Shown here in pieces: positions 26,739 through 35,030 of a stretch of 64,000 bases of DNA. Position 1 is the stretch's first letter. Every line of letters starts with the position of its first letter. The notes under the pieces were generated by a model. The model had not been told where the DNA came from. It did not search any database and saw nothing but the letters and a program-made list of their open reading frames with translations. A program made the translations under genes and the position numbers. Source of the DNA: Candidatus Alistipes avicola (GTDB lineage Bacteria > Bacteroidota > Bacteroidia > Bacteroidales > Rikenellaceae). The stretch spans positions 62,001-126,000 of the forward strand of contig DWYR01000008.1 in assembly GCA_019118565.1 (NCBI GenBank), written 5' to 3'.

Positions 26739-28526
26739 ATGAATTTTTACGCACCGTTCTGTATCCCGTTTATCGTGGGGGCGGCCTTCATGCTGGTCGT
26801 CCTGGTAATTAAATATGTCTCGTGGATCTATCGGCTGCCGGCTTCGGACTGGCGGCTCATCGTGAAGGGAATCCCTTCGTGGCAGACCCTGCTCGGAGCA
26901 TGGGAGGTGATCCGCGAATCGTTGCTCCATTTCCGTATCTTCAAGGTCAACCCCCTGTTGGGATACATGCACATGAGCCTGGCTTTCGGCTGGTTCCTCC
27001 TCATTACGGTGGGGTGGATCGAGACGGCGGCCCATCTGGGATTCCGCTATGTGCCCTTGCAGGGACACGTCTTCTTCAAGTACTTCGCGACCGACCTGCC
27101 GCACAAACCGGTATTCGACTTTTTGATGGACTTCCTGTTGCTGTTCGTCTTGTCGGGTGTCGCACTTGCAGTCGGGAAACGGGTTTTCTCCCGAACGATG
27201 GGCATGCGCCGGACGACCCGGCACATCTTCTGGGATCGGGTGGCCCTGTCGGTGCTCTGGCTCATCTTCCCGGTGCGTCTGTTGGCCGAGAGCGTAACGG
27301 CCGCCCTTTACGGTGGAGGGGGATTCCTGACGGGAACAATCGGCGAGTGGATTGCCGAAAAGGTCAATCCGATCGTCCTGCCGACGCTCTATGAACCGTT
27401 GTGGTGGATCTACTCGATCTGCCTGGGACTCTTCTTCGTGGCACTCCCGTTCTCGCGCTACATGCACATCTTTACCGAAATCCCGCTTATTTTCCTGCGC
27501 CGCTATAAACTCCATGCGAAAGCCAAGGAGAGCTCGTTCGACCGTTTCCAGGTCGAGGCCTGCTCCCGATGCGGTATCTGTATCGACCCTTGCCAGTTGC
27601 AGAGCGACCTGAGAATCAACGACGTGCAGTCGGTCTATTTCCTGCGCGACCGCCGCTATGGCCACCTGCGCCAGTCGGTGGCGAACAACTGCCTGATGTG
27701 CGGCCGGTGCGAACAGCGTTGTCCGGTCGGGATCGAGCTCAACACGCTGCGTCTCAATTCGCGCGACAAGATGCGCAATACGCCCGATGAGAAGCGTTAC
27801 GAGTATCTTCGGGGGGTGGATCGGTCGTCTGGCGAGGGGCGGGTCGGCTATTTTGCCGGCTGTATGACCCTGCTCACACCACGCGTGCTGATGGCCATGG
27901 AGCGGATCTTCAAGGCCTCCGGCGAGGAGGTTTGGTGGGCCGACAAGGAGGGTGGAGTCTGCTGCGGACGGCCGCTGATGCTTTCGGGAGAGACCGATTC
28001 GGCCCGCAAGATGATGGATTACAACGTCGCGCTTTTCCGCAAGCACGGTATTACGACCCTCGTTACCTCATGCCCGATCTGTCTGAAAGTCTTTCGCGAA
28101 GAGTATAATCTGACCGGAATCGAGGTGTTGCACCATTCGGAATACATCAAACGGTTGATCGAATCGGGTCGCTTGCAGGTCCGTCACGGAGAGCGGACGT
28201 TTACCTACCACGATCCCTGTGAGTTGGGACGCGGCAGCCGGATCTATGACGAGCCCCGAGCCGTGATCGAGGCGGTCGGCGTACTGCTCGAACCGGCCCA
28301 GACGCGGGAGAACGCTCTCTGCTGCGGCTCGTCCGTGGCCAATACGGCTATTTCGGACGGTCAGCAACTGAAAATTGCCCGTTCGGTTGGGCGAGAACTG
28401 GCGGCTACGGGGGCCGAAACGATCGTAACGGCCTGTCCGCTGTGTAAAAAAGCGATTGCTCGTGGAGCCGATGGCAAACCGGTCCTGGATCTGGCCGAGG
28501 TCGTGGCCGAGAATATACGCGCTTGA
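26739..28526 (+). CDS. Membrane-anchored HdrDE-type iron-sulfur subunit
   Basis: A 595-residue fusion. Residues 1-250 hold about five membrane helices of a NarI/HdrE-like domain with histidines in MHMSLAFGW and RYMHIFTE that could ligate heme b. Then two [4Fe-4S] motifs follow (CSRCGICIDPC near 274 and CLMCGRCEQRC near 320) and two full CCG domains: FAGC near 373, VCCGRP near 407, TSCPIC near 444; then DPCELG near 491, LCCGSS near 527, ACPLC near 565. The arrangement is that of HdrDE/DsrMK-like proteins that connect the quinone pool to a cytoplasmic reductase. A diverged copy of its last codons lies at 29032-29076. Confidence 0.85.
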   Translation: MNFYAPFCIPFIVGAAFMLVVLVIKYVSWIYRLPASDWRLIVKGIPSWQTLLGAWEVIRESLLHFRIFKVNPLLGYMHMSLAFGWFLLITVGWIETAAHLGFRYVPLQGHVFFKYFATDLPHKPVFDFLMDFLLLFVLSGVALAVGKRVFSRTMGMRRTTRHIFWDRVALSVLWLIFPVRLLAESVTAALYGGGGFLTGTIGEWIAEKVNPIVLPTLYEPLWWIYSICLGLFFVALPFSRYMHIFTEIPLIFLRRYKLHAKAKESSFDRFQVEACSRCGICIDPCQLQSDLRINDVQSVYFLRDRRYGHLRQSVANNCLMCGRCEQRCPVGIELNTLRLNSRDKMRNTPDEKRYEYLRGVDRSSGEGRVGYFAGCMTLLTPRVLMAMERIFKASGEEVWWADKEGGVCCGRPLMLSGETDSARKMMDYNVALFRKHGITTLVTSCPICLKVFREEYNLTGIEVLHHSEYIKRLIESGRLQVRHGERTFTYHDPCELGRGSRIYDEPRAVIEAVGVLLEPAQTRENALCCGSSVANTAISDGQQLKIARSVGRELAATGAETIVTACPLCKKAIARGADGKPVLDLAEVVAENIRA

Positions 28527-28605
28527 TCAACGGAAATATTAACCTTGAACTTAAAATAGATATGAGTAGATTTGAATTGTCGGGAATCACTGATAAGCAG
28601 CGGGA

Positions 28606-29025
28606 ATGAAAATATTGCTTTTCCCGATTCCAATCTTTGTTTTCCTGTTGGTTGCGATATATAAGTTTGATCGCGACTTTAAGGAGTTGTCGGACGGATG
28701 GCTATGGGCTCTTATAAGTATTCTTGTTATTGCTTGTGTGGCTTGTTCTTTTGTCCTTTACCGGAAATTTATTCGGGATGCAAAACATCTTAAGCAAGTC
28801 GAGTTGAAGGAGGGAATGCTGAGTGTCGGGTATATGCAAGGGAATCGAACAGTGCTGGTCGATATTCCGGTTAAGGAGTTCGAGTATGAACAAAATGATG
28901 AGGACCAGGTGCTTATCAAGAGTTCGAAAGGAAAATTCCGGTTCATGCCGATGGATTTTGCTTCTTTTGAAGAGTTTGAACGTTTCCGCATGGAGTTGAC
29001 CTGCGAACACTTCAAGGAGGAGTAG
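28606..29025 (+). CDS. Small membrane protein of unknown function
   Basis: A 139-residue protein with two N-terminal membrane helices (about 4-20 and 33-51) and a C-terminal cytoplasmic domain of about 85 residues predicted as beta-rich (LKEGMLSVGYMQ.. VLVDIPVKEFEYEQ), like PH-type domains. No family recognised. Base composition is unlike the neighbours: the 60 bases from 28621 have 23 G+C, against 39 in the 60 from 27781. It is bracketed by the end of the Hdr membrane gene and a diverged repeat of that end, which suggests insertion. Confidence 0.6.
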   Translation: MKILLFPIPIFVFLLVAIYKFDRDFKELSDGWLWALISILVIACVACSFVLYRKFIRDAKHLKQVELKEGMLSVGYMQGNRTVLVDIPVKEFEYEQNDEDQVLIKSSKGKFRFMPMDFASFEEFERFRMELTCEHFKEE

Positions 29026-29031
29026 TTGGTG

Positions 29032-29076
29032 GTCGGGTTGGATCTGGCCGAGATCGTGGCGGAGAATCTGACATGA
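29032..29076 (+). pseudogene. Remnant duplicate of the Hdr membrane-subunit 3' end
   Basis: This stretch reads VGLDLAEIVAENLT then a stop, against VLDLAEVVAENIRA and a stop at the true end of the gene (28485-28526). At the base level GGATCTGGCCGAG is shared exactly. It has no start codon and follows the 28606-29025 gene at once, so it is a gene fragment, not an ORF. Confidence 0.7.
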
Positions 29077-29089
29077 AAAAAGGAGAGAA

Positions 29090-30004
29090 ATGGGTATGAA
29101 TGTAAAAAATAATATACTGGGGACGATTGGTATGACACCGATGCTGCGTATCAATTCTCTTCTGTCGAAGCCGGGAGTAAATATCTTTGCCAAATTGGAA
29201 GGGTTTAATCCTACGGGAAGTATCAAGGATCGTATTGCAATCAAAATGGTGGAGGAAGCTGAGCGGGATGGACGGCTCTTTCCTGGGAAAACGATCATAG
29301 AACCTACCTCTGGCAATACAGGAATCGGGTTGGCAATTGTTGGTATCGTTAAGGGATACCCTGTGGAGATCGTAATGAGTGAAGCGGTCTCGGTCGAACG
29401 GCGTAAGATTATCCGTGCATACGGAGGAAAAGTTCGCTTAACACCGGCTGCAGAAGGAACAGACGGAGCAATTCGTTTGGCTCGTCAGTTGGTGCGGGAA
29501 AATCCGGAAAAGTATTTTATGCCTGATCAATTCTCCAATGCTTGCAATTATTTGGCTCATTATGAAAATACTGCACTCGAAATATGGCAGCAGACTGGAG
29601 GGGAGATCGACTATCTGGTTTGTGCTCTTGGAACTTCCGGAACGTTGATGGGGCTATCCAAGTTCTTGAAAATAATGAAGCCGTCTATTCAGGTGGTTTG
29701 CGCACATCCTATTCGAGGGCACTATATTCAAGGGTTGAAGAATATGGAGGAGGCGATAGTCCCTTCCATTTATGACCCGTCAAAAATAGATATTCAGGAG
29801 TTGATCGAAAGTGAAGAGGCGATAGAAACAGCGCGTCGGATAATTGCTGTTGAAGGAATATTTGCCGGAATGAGTAGTGGTGCAGCCATGCTTGCTGCTA
29901 TGCGAGTGGCGGAAAGAATTGAATCGGGGAATATAGTGGTTGTTTTCCCGGATCGGGCTGAAAAATATCTCTCTACGAACATGTTTAATCGCTATGGCGA
30001 TTGA
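29090..30004 (+). CDS. cysK: PLP-dependent cysteine synthase
   Basis: A 304-residue beta-family PLP enzyme making cysteine from O-acetylserine and sulfide. PLP lysine is Lys46 in GSIKDR, with the substrate loop TSGNTG (73-78), the phosphate-binding GTSGTLMG (about 182-189) and SSGAA near the end. The block HPIRGHYIQGLKNMEEAIVP is closer to the CysM/archaeal-type branch than to E. coli CysK, so O-phosphoserine or another activated serine is possible. AT-rich for this window (28 G+C in the 60 bases from 29281). An AAAAGGAGAG precedes the start. Confidence 0.82.
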   Translation: MGMNVKNNILGTIGMTPMLRINSLLSKPGVNIFAKLEGFNPTGSIKDRIAIKMVEEAERDGRLFPGKTIIEPTSGNTGIGLAIVGIVKGYPVEIVMSEAVSVERRKIIRAYGGKVRLTPAAEGTDGAIRLARQLVRENPEKYFMPDQFSNACNYLAHYENTALEIWQQTGGEIDYLVCALGTSGTLMGLSKFLKIMKPSIQVVCAHPIRGHYIQGLKNMEEAIVPSIYDPSKIDIQELIESEEAIETARRIIAVEGIFAGMSSGAAMLAAMRVAERIESGNIVVVFPDRAEKYLSTNMFNRYGD

Positions 30005-30074
30005 TTTGTTTCGGCTGATCTGTGTTTGGGAAATAACGAGAAAGCGTTTTTTTTTGTGTTATTGCCTTTTTTTG

Positions 30075-30106
30075 TTTGCAAAGAAGATATATTTGTATTA
30101 CCTTTG
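30075..30106 (+). promoter_or_regulatory. Promoter of the initiator tRNA
   Basis: TTTG (30075-30078), 20 bases, TACCTTTG (30099-30106): a full Bacteroidetes consensus. The start would be near 30112, some 35 bases before the tRNA. Confidence 0.75.
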
Positions 30107-30147
30107 TACCCACAAAAGCGGAATATTCGTCAGAATAAACGATATAT

Positions 30148-30220
30148 CGCGGGATGGAGCAGTTGGCAGCTCGTCGGGCTCATAACCCGAAGGTCGGAGG
30201 TTCGAGTCCTCCTCCCGCTA
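30148..30220 (+). tRNA. Initiator tRNA-fMet(CAT)
   Basis: A full 73-base cloverleaf with anticodon loop CTCATAA. Initiator hallmarks are three G-C pairs in the anticodon stem (CGGG/CCCG) and an unpaired first acceptor position (C1 against U72). The T-arm is GGAGG TTCGAGT CCTCC. Discriminator A at 30220; only CC of CCA is encoded. Confidence 0.95.
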
Positions 30221-30224
30221 CCTT

Positions 30225-30255
30225 AGAGAGCAATCGTATGATTGCTCTCTTTTTT
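30225..30255 (+). terminator. Terminator after tRNA-fMet
   Basis: AGAGAGCAAT (30225-30234) and ATTGCTCTCT (30241-30250) form a 10-bp stem with a 6-base loop followed by a T-tract. Confidence 0.9.
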
Positions 30256-30617
30256 CTTTCTTGCTTGGTCCCCATGTAAGGGGATTCTCTCTCTTGAAGA
30301 CGAAAGGTTTTTGTCTTTACCGTCCCGTTTCTGTGTGTCGACTTTCGGTATTGCTCCCGTGTTATATGCTGATTGATAGATGTATATCTATCTAAGAGAA
30401 TGTTGTTTGAAAAATTTTTATTACTTTGTATTGCATAGTAATAATATTTGCATTATATTTGTGATGCGATAATACTGAAAAAGCCCTTGTTCTCGACAGG
30501 GTCCTGTTTCCGGCACTCCGGATTTGTAGAGTTTGTTCGACTCCGCGAAATCTCATGGAGGGGTTGGAAGAGGATGAGAGAAAAAGAAAATGGTGTTTTT
30601 AATGGGAAATACGGACT
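30256..30617 (+). promoter_or_regulatory. Intergenic region with the PspC-operon promoter
   Basis: No gene. A promoter match is TTG (30431-30433), 20 bases, TATATTTG (30454-30461). The expected leader of about 150 bases holds small hairpins (CCGGCACTCCGG and a CCC/GGG stem around 30485-30510) but nothing I recognise as a riboswitch. Confidence 0.6.
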
Positions 30618-31148
30618 ATGAAAGAGACTGTTAATGTGAATTTGGCTTCGCAGGCATTTACCTTCGACAAGGATGCCTATCGTAGCATGAAGGTCTATCT
30701 GGCGGCCATACGCAGGCGGTTGCCGAAAGAGGACGAGGAGACATTGAACGATGTCGAGGCTCGATTGGCCGAGATTCTGCGAGCAAAGCTCTCTTCGCCC
30801 ATGATGGTCGTAACGTTTGCGATGGTGCAGGAGGCGAAGTCCCAGATGGGTGATCCTTCGGAGTTCGGCGATGGGGCGGCATCCAATGTCGAAAACCGGA
30901 ATGGGGTGGACACCGGCGAATCCGAGGAGGTGCCTTCACGTCGATTGTATCGGTCGAGGAGCGACCGCTCGATTGCCGGCGTATGCGGCGGGCTTGCCGA
31001 GTATCTTGAGGTGGATGTTACGGCGTTGCGGCTGGTGACACTGCTATTGATTCTCTTCGGAGGCGTGTCGATCTGGGTCTATGTTATTTTGTGGATTCTG
31101 ATCCCGTCGGAACCGGTCGGCAGGATGTATGCAAAAAATAAAAATTGA
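30618..31148 (+). CDS. PspC-domain membrane protein with N-terminal helical domain
   Basis: A 176-residue protein. Residues 1-85 form a charged helical domain (FTFDKDAYRSMKVYLAAIRRR, LNDVEARLAEIL) shared with the protein at 32559-33776. Residues about 108-168 are a PspC domain (RRLYRSRSDRSIAGVCGGLAEYLEVD) ending in one membrane helix (LLLILFGGVSIWVYVILWILI). PspC proteins sense envelope stress in enterobacteria, but in Bacteroidetes their role is undefined. First gene of a five-gene operon with a PadR regulator. Confidence 0.8.
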   Translation: MKETVNVNLASQAFTFDKDAYRSMKVYLAAIRRRLPKEDEETLNDVEARLAEILRAKLSSPMMVVTFAMVQEAKSQMGDPSEFGDGAASNVENRNGVDTGESEEVPSRRLYRSRSDRSIAGVCGGLAEYLEVDVTALRLVTLLLILFGGVSIWVYVILWILIPSEPVGRMYAKNKN

Positions 31149-31154
31149 AGAACT

Positions 31155-31376
31155 ATGAGCGAGCAAAGGAGCGATAGAAGATTGACCCGTTCGGCCGACA
31201 ATGTCGTTATCGCGGGTGTATGTGCCGGTGTAGCGGATTATTTCGGCCTCAAAACGGGAGGCGTTCGCTTGGTGACGCTGTTGTTGATTTTGTTCGGCGG
31301 GTTGTCGATTTGGGTATATATCATTCTGTGGATTGTGGTGCCCAGGGGGAACAGACGACTGTCCGGTGAAAAATAG
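31155..31376 (+). CDS. Minimal PspC-domain protein
   Basis: A 73-residue protein that is only a PspC domain (RLTRSADNVVIAGVCAGVADYFGLK, then LLLILFGGLSIWVYIILWIVV). It begins 6 bases after the preceding PspC gene and is nearly the same as its C-terminal half, so it probably arose by tandem duplication. Confidence 0.82.
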   Translation: MSEQRSDRRLTRSADNVVIAGVCAGVADYFGLKTGGVRLVTLLLILFGGLSIWVYIILWIVVPRGNRRLSGEK

Positions 31377-31387
31377 GAGGTGACATT

Positions 31388-31717
31388 ATGGCAGAGGATA
31401 ATGTAAAGGCGCAGATGCGCAAGGGTATTTTGGACTATTGCATTCTTGCAATACTTTCCCGGGGGGATTCCTACGCTCCGAAGATCATTTCCGAGTTGAA
31501 AGAGGCGGAGATGATCGTGGTGGAGGGGACGCTTTATCCGATCCTGACGCGGCAGAAAAATGCAGGTCTGTTGACTTATCGCTGGGAGGAGTCTCCGCAG
31601 GGGCCGCCCCGGAAATATTATATGCTGACCGACAAGGGACGAGAGTGCCTGGCGTCGCTCGATGCTGCTTGGGACGAGTTGGTCGGGCAGATTCAAAAAA
31701 TTCGTCATGGAGAGTAG
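31388..31717 (+). CDS. PadR-family transcriptional regulator
   Basis: A 109-residue winged-helix protein: KGILDYCILAILSRGDSYAPKIISELKEAEMIVVEGTLYPILTRQ in pieces covers the helix-turn-helix and the VEGTLYPIL signature of PadR, and PRKYYMLTDKGRECL the wing. Such small PadR proteins (subfamily 2) sit with PspC and DUF2807 genes in Bacteroidetes and Firmicutes and probably regulate their own operon; ligand unknown. Confidence 0.88.
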   Translation: MAEDNVKAQMRKGILDYCILAILSRGDSYAPKIISELKEAEMIVVEGTLYPILTRQKNAGLLTYRWEESPQGPPRKYYMLTDKGRECLASLDAAWDELVGQIQKIRHGE

Positions 31718-31748
31718 ATTTGTGTATTCAATTTAATATGCGAAAACG

Positions 31749-32534
31749 ATGAAAAGATGGATTATGGCGCTGATAGTGGCGATAGCCGCTTTGATGGCGA
31801 TGACTGCCTGTGCGTATGTTTGCGCACAGAAGACGGTTGAGGGCAGTGGAACGCTGACGACTCGGAACGTTCCGGTCGGAGAGTTCGAGTCGGTGAAGGC
31901 TTCGCGCGGTGTGAAGGTGGTTATTGCCGATCGTACGGGAGATGTCGAAGTGCAGGCGGACGATAACCTCATCCAATATATCACGGTGGAACAGGAGGGA
32001 AAAACCCTGCGGATCTCGGTCGAGGAGGGCATACAGATCCGCTCGATGAAGAACATTGTGGTCTCGGTGCCGTATAATGCCGGTATCTGCAAGTTGGATG
32101 CCTCCTCTGCTGCAAAGATTCTCGTCGATCGACAACTGGTGGCCGATGAGGTGGAACTGGAGGCATCGAGTGCAGGTGCTATTCGGGCCGATGTCAAGAC
32201 CTTCAAATGTTCGGTCGATCTTTCGAGTAGTGCGAGCCTCGCCTTGCAGGTGGTAGCCGCGCAGTTGGAGGTGGATAGTTCCAGTGCGTCAAAGGCGCTC
32301 CTACAGGGGGCTGTGAAGGCGGCCTCTTTTGATGCCAGTTCGGCCTCTTCGATCAAGGCTCCGAATTTGACCGTACAAAAAGCCGATGTGGATTGCTCGA
32401 GTGCGGCGTGGATCCGGTTGCGTTGTGACCGGCAGCTCGATGCTCGGGCGACGAGTGGAGCAACTGTTTATTACGAAGGAAGTTGCAGTGTGAGAGCTCG
32501 TTCGAATATGGCTTCGATTCAACGAGTGAAGTAG
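31749..32534 (+). CDS. DUF2807 (GIN domain) exported protein
   Basis: A 261-residue exported protein with an N-terminal signal (LIVAIAALMAMTACAYVCAQ). The body is the repetitive beta-helix-like DUF2807 domain (VEGSGTLTTRNVPVGEFESVKAS.. then many SSASS-type turns: DASSAAKI, EASSAGAI, LSSSASL, DASSASSI). The Ser-rich turns recur about every 18-20 residues, typical of a right-handed beta-solenoid. Periplasmic or surface; the lipobox (MTAC) is possible but the Cys is followed by a second export-like stretch. It is found with PspC and PadR in many genomes; function unknown. Confidence 0.8.
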   Translation: MKRWIMALIVAIAALMAMTACAYVCAQKTVEGSGTLTTRNVPVGEFESVKASRGVKVVIADRTGDVEVQADDNLIQYITVEQEGKTLRISVEEGIQIRSMKNIVVSVPYNAGICKLDASSAAKILVDRQLVADEVELEASSAGAIRADVKTFKCSVDLSSSASLALQVVAAQLEVDSSSASKALLQGAVKAASFDASSASSIKAPNLTVQKADVDCSSAAWIRLRCDRQLDARATSGATVYYEGSCSVRARSNMASIQRVK

Positions 32535-32558
32535 AAACGATTTAAATTGAATAAAGAG

Positions 32559-33776
32559 ATGAAAGAGGTAAAGAAGTGCAGTATTTCGGGGATTGCATTC
32601 ACGATCGATGTGGATGCCTACGAGATGTTGTCCCGATATCTGGAGAGCCTGCGCAAAAGCTATGGCAACGATAGCGAAGGGCGTGAAATAGTGGAGGATA
32701 TCGAGGCTCGGATTGCCGAGTTGATTCTTTCGAGTCAGGATAATGCGACGGTGGTGGAACTTCCTTTGGTCGAGCGTATTATTGAACAGATGGGGACGGC
32801 CGATACGATTTGTGACCAATCGGAGGAGACTGGTGCGGCGCAAAGCGAAGGGAGGATTCCGCGTCGTCTGTATCGGGATATGGAGAATGCTCGTTTGGGA
32901 GGTGTCTGTTCCGGTATCGGCAAATATTTCAACATGAATCCCATCTGGGTGCGGGCGATTCTCTTTGCTCCGTTGCTTGTTCTGTTGATGTTGGGCTGGA
33001 TTCCTTTCTTTTGGTGGATTGTTCCGTTGATGGGTAATTTGTGTTGGGTCTTTCTGATCTGTTACCTGATTTTCTGGTTTGCGGTTCCTGCGGCCCGGAC
33101 GGCTCGTCAGAAACTAGAACAGAATGGACAACCGATTACGGCCCAGTCCATTCGGGAAACGTCGGCGGCCAGCAATGATATCGATGCACCGGCCAAATCG
33201 GTTGTAGCTAAAGTTGTTACGATGTTTGGGCAGATCGTATTGATCTTCTTTAAGATATTGGCCGGCGTGGTGGTCTTCGCCTTGATCATGGGGGCGTGCG
33301 CGCTGATTATCGGACTGTTTGTGATCGGAGTGACCGGCCCGAGTTCCTCGCCGCTGTTACCCTCCGACTTGAGCATCTGGACGCAAATATTGGGTATCCT
33401 GGTCGTACTGATTCCGGTCCTGTTGCTGATCTATGTGCTGATGTGTCTGATCGCTTCGCGCAAGCCTCTCGGCAAAACCGTGCTCATCGTCTTCCTGCTT
33501 TGGTTGCTTACCTTCATCGGCCTGGGAGTCGTTGCCGTACAGGATTGCCAGCAGCATCGGCTCGGTCGATTCAACAGTGAGTGGTATGAAGATCCCGATA
33601 TGCAGTTGCCTCCGGTGGAAGAGTGTCACGACAGCTCGTTGCTGTTGATCGATACGCCTGATGCGAAGGTCGATATGCGGGTCGATGATGACCACTTGAC
33701 AATCGAGGCCGGCGAAGAGGATGGAGAGTCTGTTTTGATTCGGGCCGGAGCTTCCGGCGTGCAGGTCAAGGTGTAG
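32559..33776 (+). CDS. Large PspC-domain membrane protein
   Basis: A 405-residue protein. I start at ATG 32559 rather than the upstream TTG at 32547. It repeats the architecture of the 30618 gene: helical domain (about 1-85, IDVDAYEMLSRYLESLRKS), PspC domain (about 105-175, RRLYRDMENARLGGVCSGIGKYF), then extra membrane helices (about 215-250 and 275-320) and a short C-terminal polar domain with acidic stretches (DAKVDMRVDDDHLTIEAGEEDG) resembling the end of DUF2807 proteins. Last gene of the operon before the terminator at 33849. Confidence 0.8.
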   Translation: MKEVKKCSISGIAFTIDVDAYEMLSRYLESLRKSYGNDSEGREIVEDIEARIAELILSSQDNATVVELPLVERIIEQMGTADTICDQSEETGAAQSEGRIPRRLYRDMENARLGGVCSGIGKYFNMNPIWVRAILFAPLLVLLMLGWIPFFWWIVPLMGNLCWVFLICYLIFWFAVPAARTARQKLEQNGQPITAQSIRETSAASNDIDAPAKSVVAKVVTMFGQIVLIFFKILAGVVVFALIMGACALIIGLFVIGVTGPSSSPLLPSDLSIWTQILGILVVLIPVLLLIYVLMCLIASRKPLGKTVLIVFLLWLLTFIGLGVVAVQDCQQHRLGRFNSEWYEDPDMQLPPVEECHDSSLLLIDTPDAKVDMRVDDDHLTIEAGEEDGESVLIRAGASGVQVKV

Positions 33777-33848
33777 GAAGCGGACGAATAAGACAAGAAG
33801 AGAACGTACAATCATAAACGTTGGTCGAATAAAAAGTTTTTTCAGGCT

Positions 33849-33896
33849 GGAACCGGATTCATCCTCGACGGGAGAAATCCGGTTCCGGTTTTTTTT
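33849..33896 (+). terminator. Terminator of the PspC operon
   Basis: GGAACCGGATT (33849-33859) and AATCCGGTTCC (33876-33886), an 11-bp stem, followed by GG and a run of eight T's. Confidence 0.92.
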
Positions 33897-33922
33897 GTTG
33901 CTGAAAGTTTTTCGTATCTTTG
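33894..33922 (+). promoter_or_regulatory. pfkA promoter
   Basis: TTTG (33894-33897), 17 bases, TATCTTTG (33915-33922), overlapping the end of the preceding terminator T-tract. Leader of about 90 bases to pfkA. Confidence 0.65.
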
Positions 33923-34019
33923 TCTCTCAAAACAGTTCGGCGATCCGTGCAAAAAAGAGAGTTTTCATAGATGGCCAACTGGTTCGTGTGTCGGATTATT
34001 TCAAAAAGAGAGGCAGAGT

Positions 34020-35003
34020 ATGGCTACCATAAAATGTATCGGGATCCTTACTTCCGGTGGCGATGCGCCGGGAATGAATGCGGCTATCCGAGCCGTAACC
34101 CGAAGGGCGATTTACAGTGGATACCGGGTAAAGGGAATTTTACGCGGGTACAAAGGGCTCGTGGCCGATGAGATCATCGATTTGCAGTCGGATTCCGTCA
34201 GCAACATTATCCAACAGGGTGGAACCATGCTCAAAACGGCGCGATGCGAGGAGTTTATGACCGAGCAGGGGCGTCGTGCGGCCTACGAGACCATGAAAAA
34301 ACAGGGAATTGATGCCCTTGTGGTGATCGGAGGTGACGGATCACTGACCGGAGCTTCGATCTTTGCGCAGGAGTTCGACGTGCCGATCGTCGGCTTGCCC
34401 GGTACGATCGACAACGACCTGGGCGGGACCGATACGACCATCGGTTACGATACGGCTCTCAATACGATCATCGAGGCGGTCGATAAGTTACGCGATACGG
34501 CGACCAGCCACGAGCGTCTCTTCTTTGTCGAGGTAATGGGTCATACGGCTGGGTATTTGGCTCTCAACAGCGCCATCGCCTCCGGTGCCGAGGCGGCCAT
34601 CATCCCCGAAATGCATACGGATGTCGATCAGTTGGGTCAATTGATCAATCAAGGATTCCGTAAAAGCAAGAATTCTGCCATTGTATTGGTGGCCGAAAAT
34701 CCTCAAACGGGGGGTGCTATGGCCTTGGCTGAGCGCGTGAAGCAAGAGTTTCCGCAATACGAAGCACGGGTGACTATTTTGGGGCATATCCAGCGAGGCG
34801 GATCTCCGACGGCTATCGACCGTATTCTGGCATCTCGGTTGGGGGCGGCTGCCATCGGAGCCTTGCTCGAAGGGCAACGCAACGTGATGATGGGTATGCG
34901 CAATGGACAAATCGTCTACGTTCCCTTCTCGCGCGCTATCAACCATCATGAAAAGTCGATCGATACTGGCGACGAAGATTTGGTTCGTATACTTTCAATT
35001 TAA
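34020..35003 (+). CDS. pfkA: 6-phosphofructokinase, ATP type
   Basis: A 327-residue enzyme for the committed step of glycolysis. [14 protein letters not shown] (11-24) binds phosphate, [11 protein letters not shown] and [22 protein letters not shown] form the ATP/Mg and catalytic sites. The Gly residues in GGDGS and in GTIDND are those of ATP-dependent rather than PPi-dependent enzymes. HIQRGG closes the F6P site. Starts about 35 bases before a PfkB-family gene. Confidence 0.95.
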   Translation: MATIKCIGILTSGGDAPGMNAAIRAVTRRAIYSGYRVKGILRGYKGLVADEIIDLQSDSVSNIIQQGGTMLKTARCEEFMTEQGRRAAYETMKKQGIDALVVIGGDGSLTGASIFAQEFDVPIVGLPGTIDNDLGGTDTTIGYDTALNTIIEAVDKLRDTATSHERLFFVEVMGHTAGYLALNSAIASGAEAAIIPEMHTDVDQLGQLINQGFRKSKNSAIVLVAENPQTGGAMALAERVKQEFPQYEARVTILGHIQRGGSPTAIDRILASRLGAAAIGALLEGQRNVMMGMRNGQIVYVPFSRAINHHEKSIDTGDEDLVRILSI

Positions 35004-35030
35004 CATACTTTTCGGAACAATCTCAATTTA

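Noticed and set aside
28482..30220. Integrated mobile element next to tRNA-fMet
   Set aside because: No integrase, transposase or tRNA-end direct repeat is present; only a composition shift and the Hdr 3'-end repeat support an insertion.
33971..34171. Small frame overlapping the start of pfkA
   Set aside because: It is out of frame with pfkA, has no SD and no plausible product.
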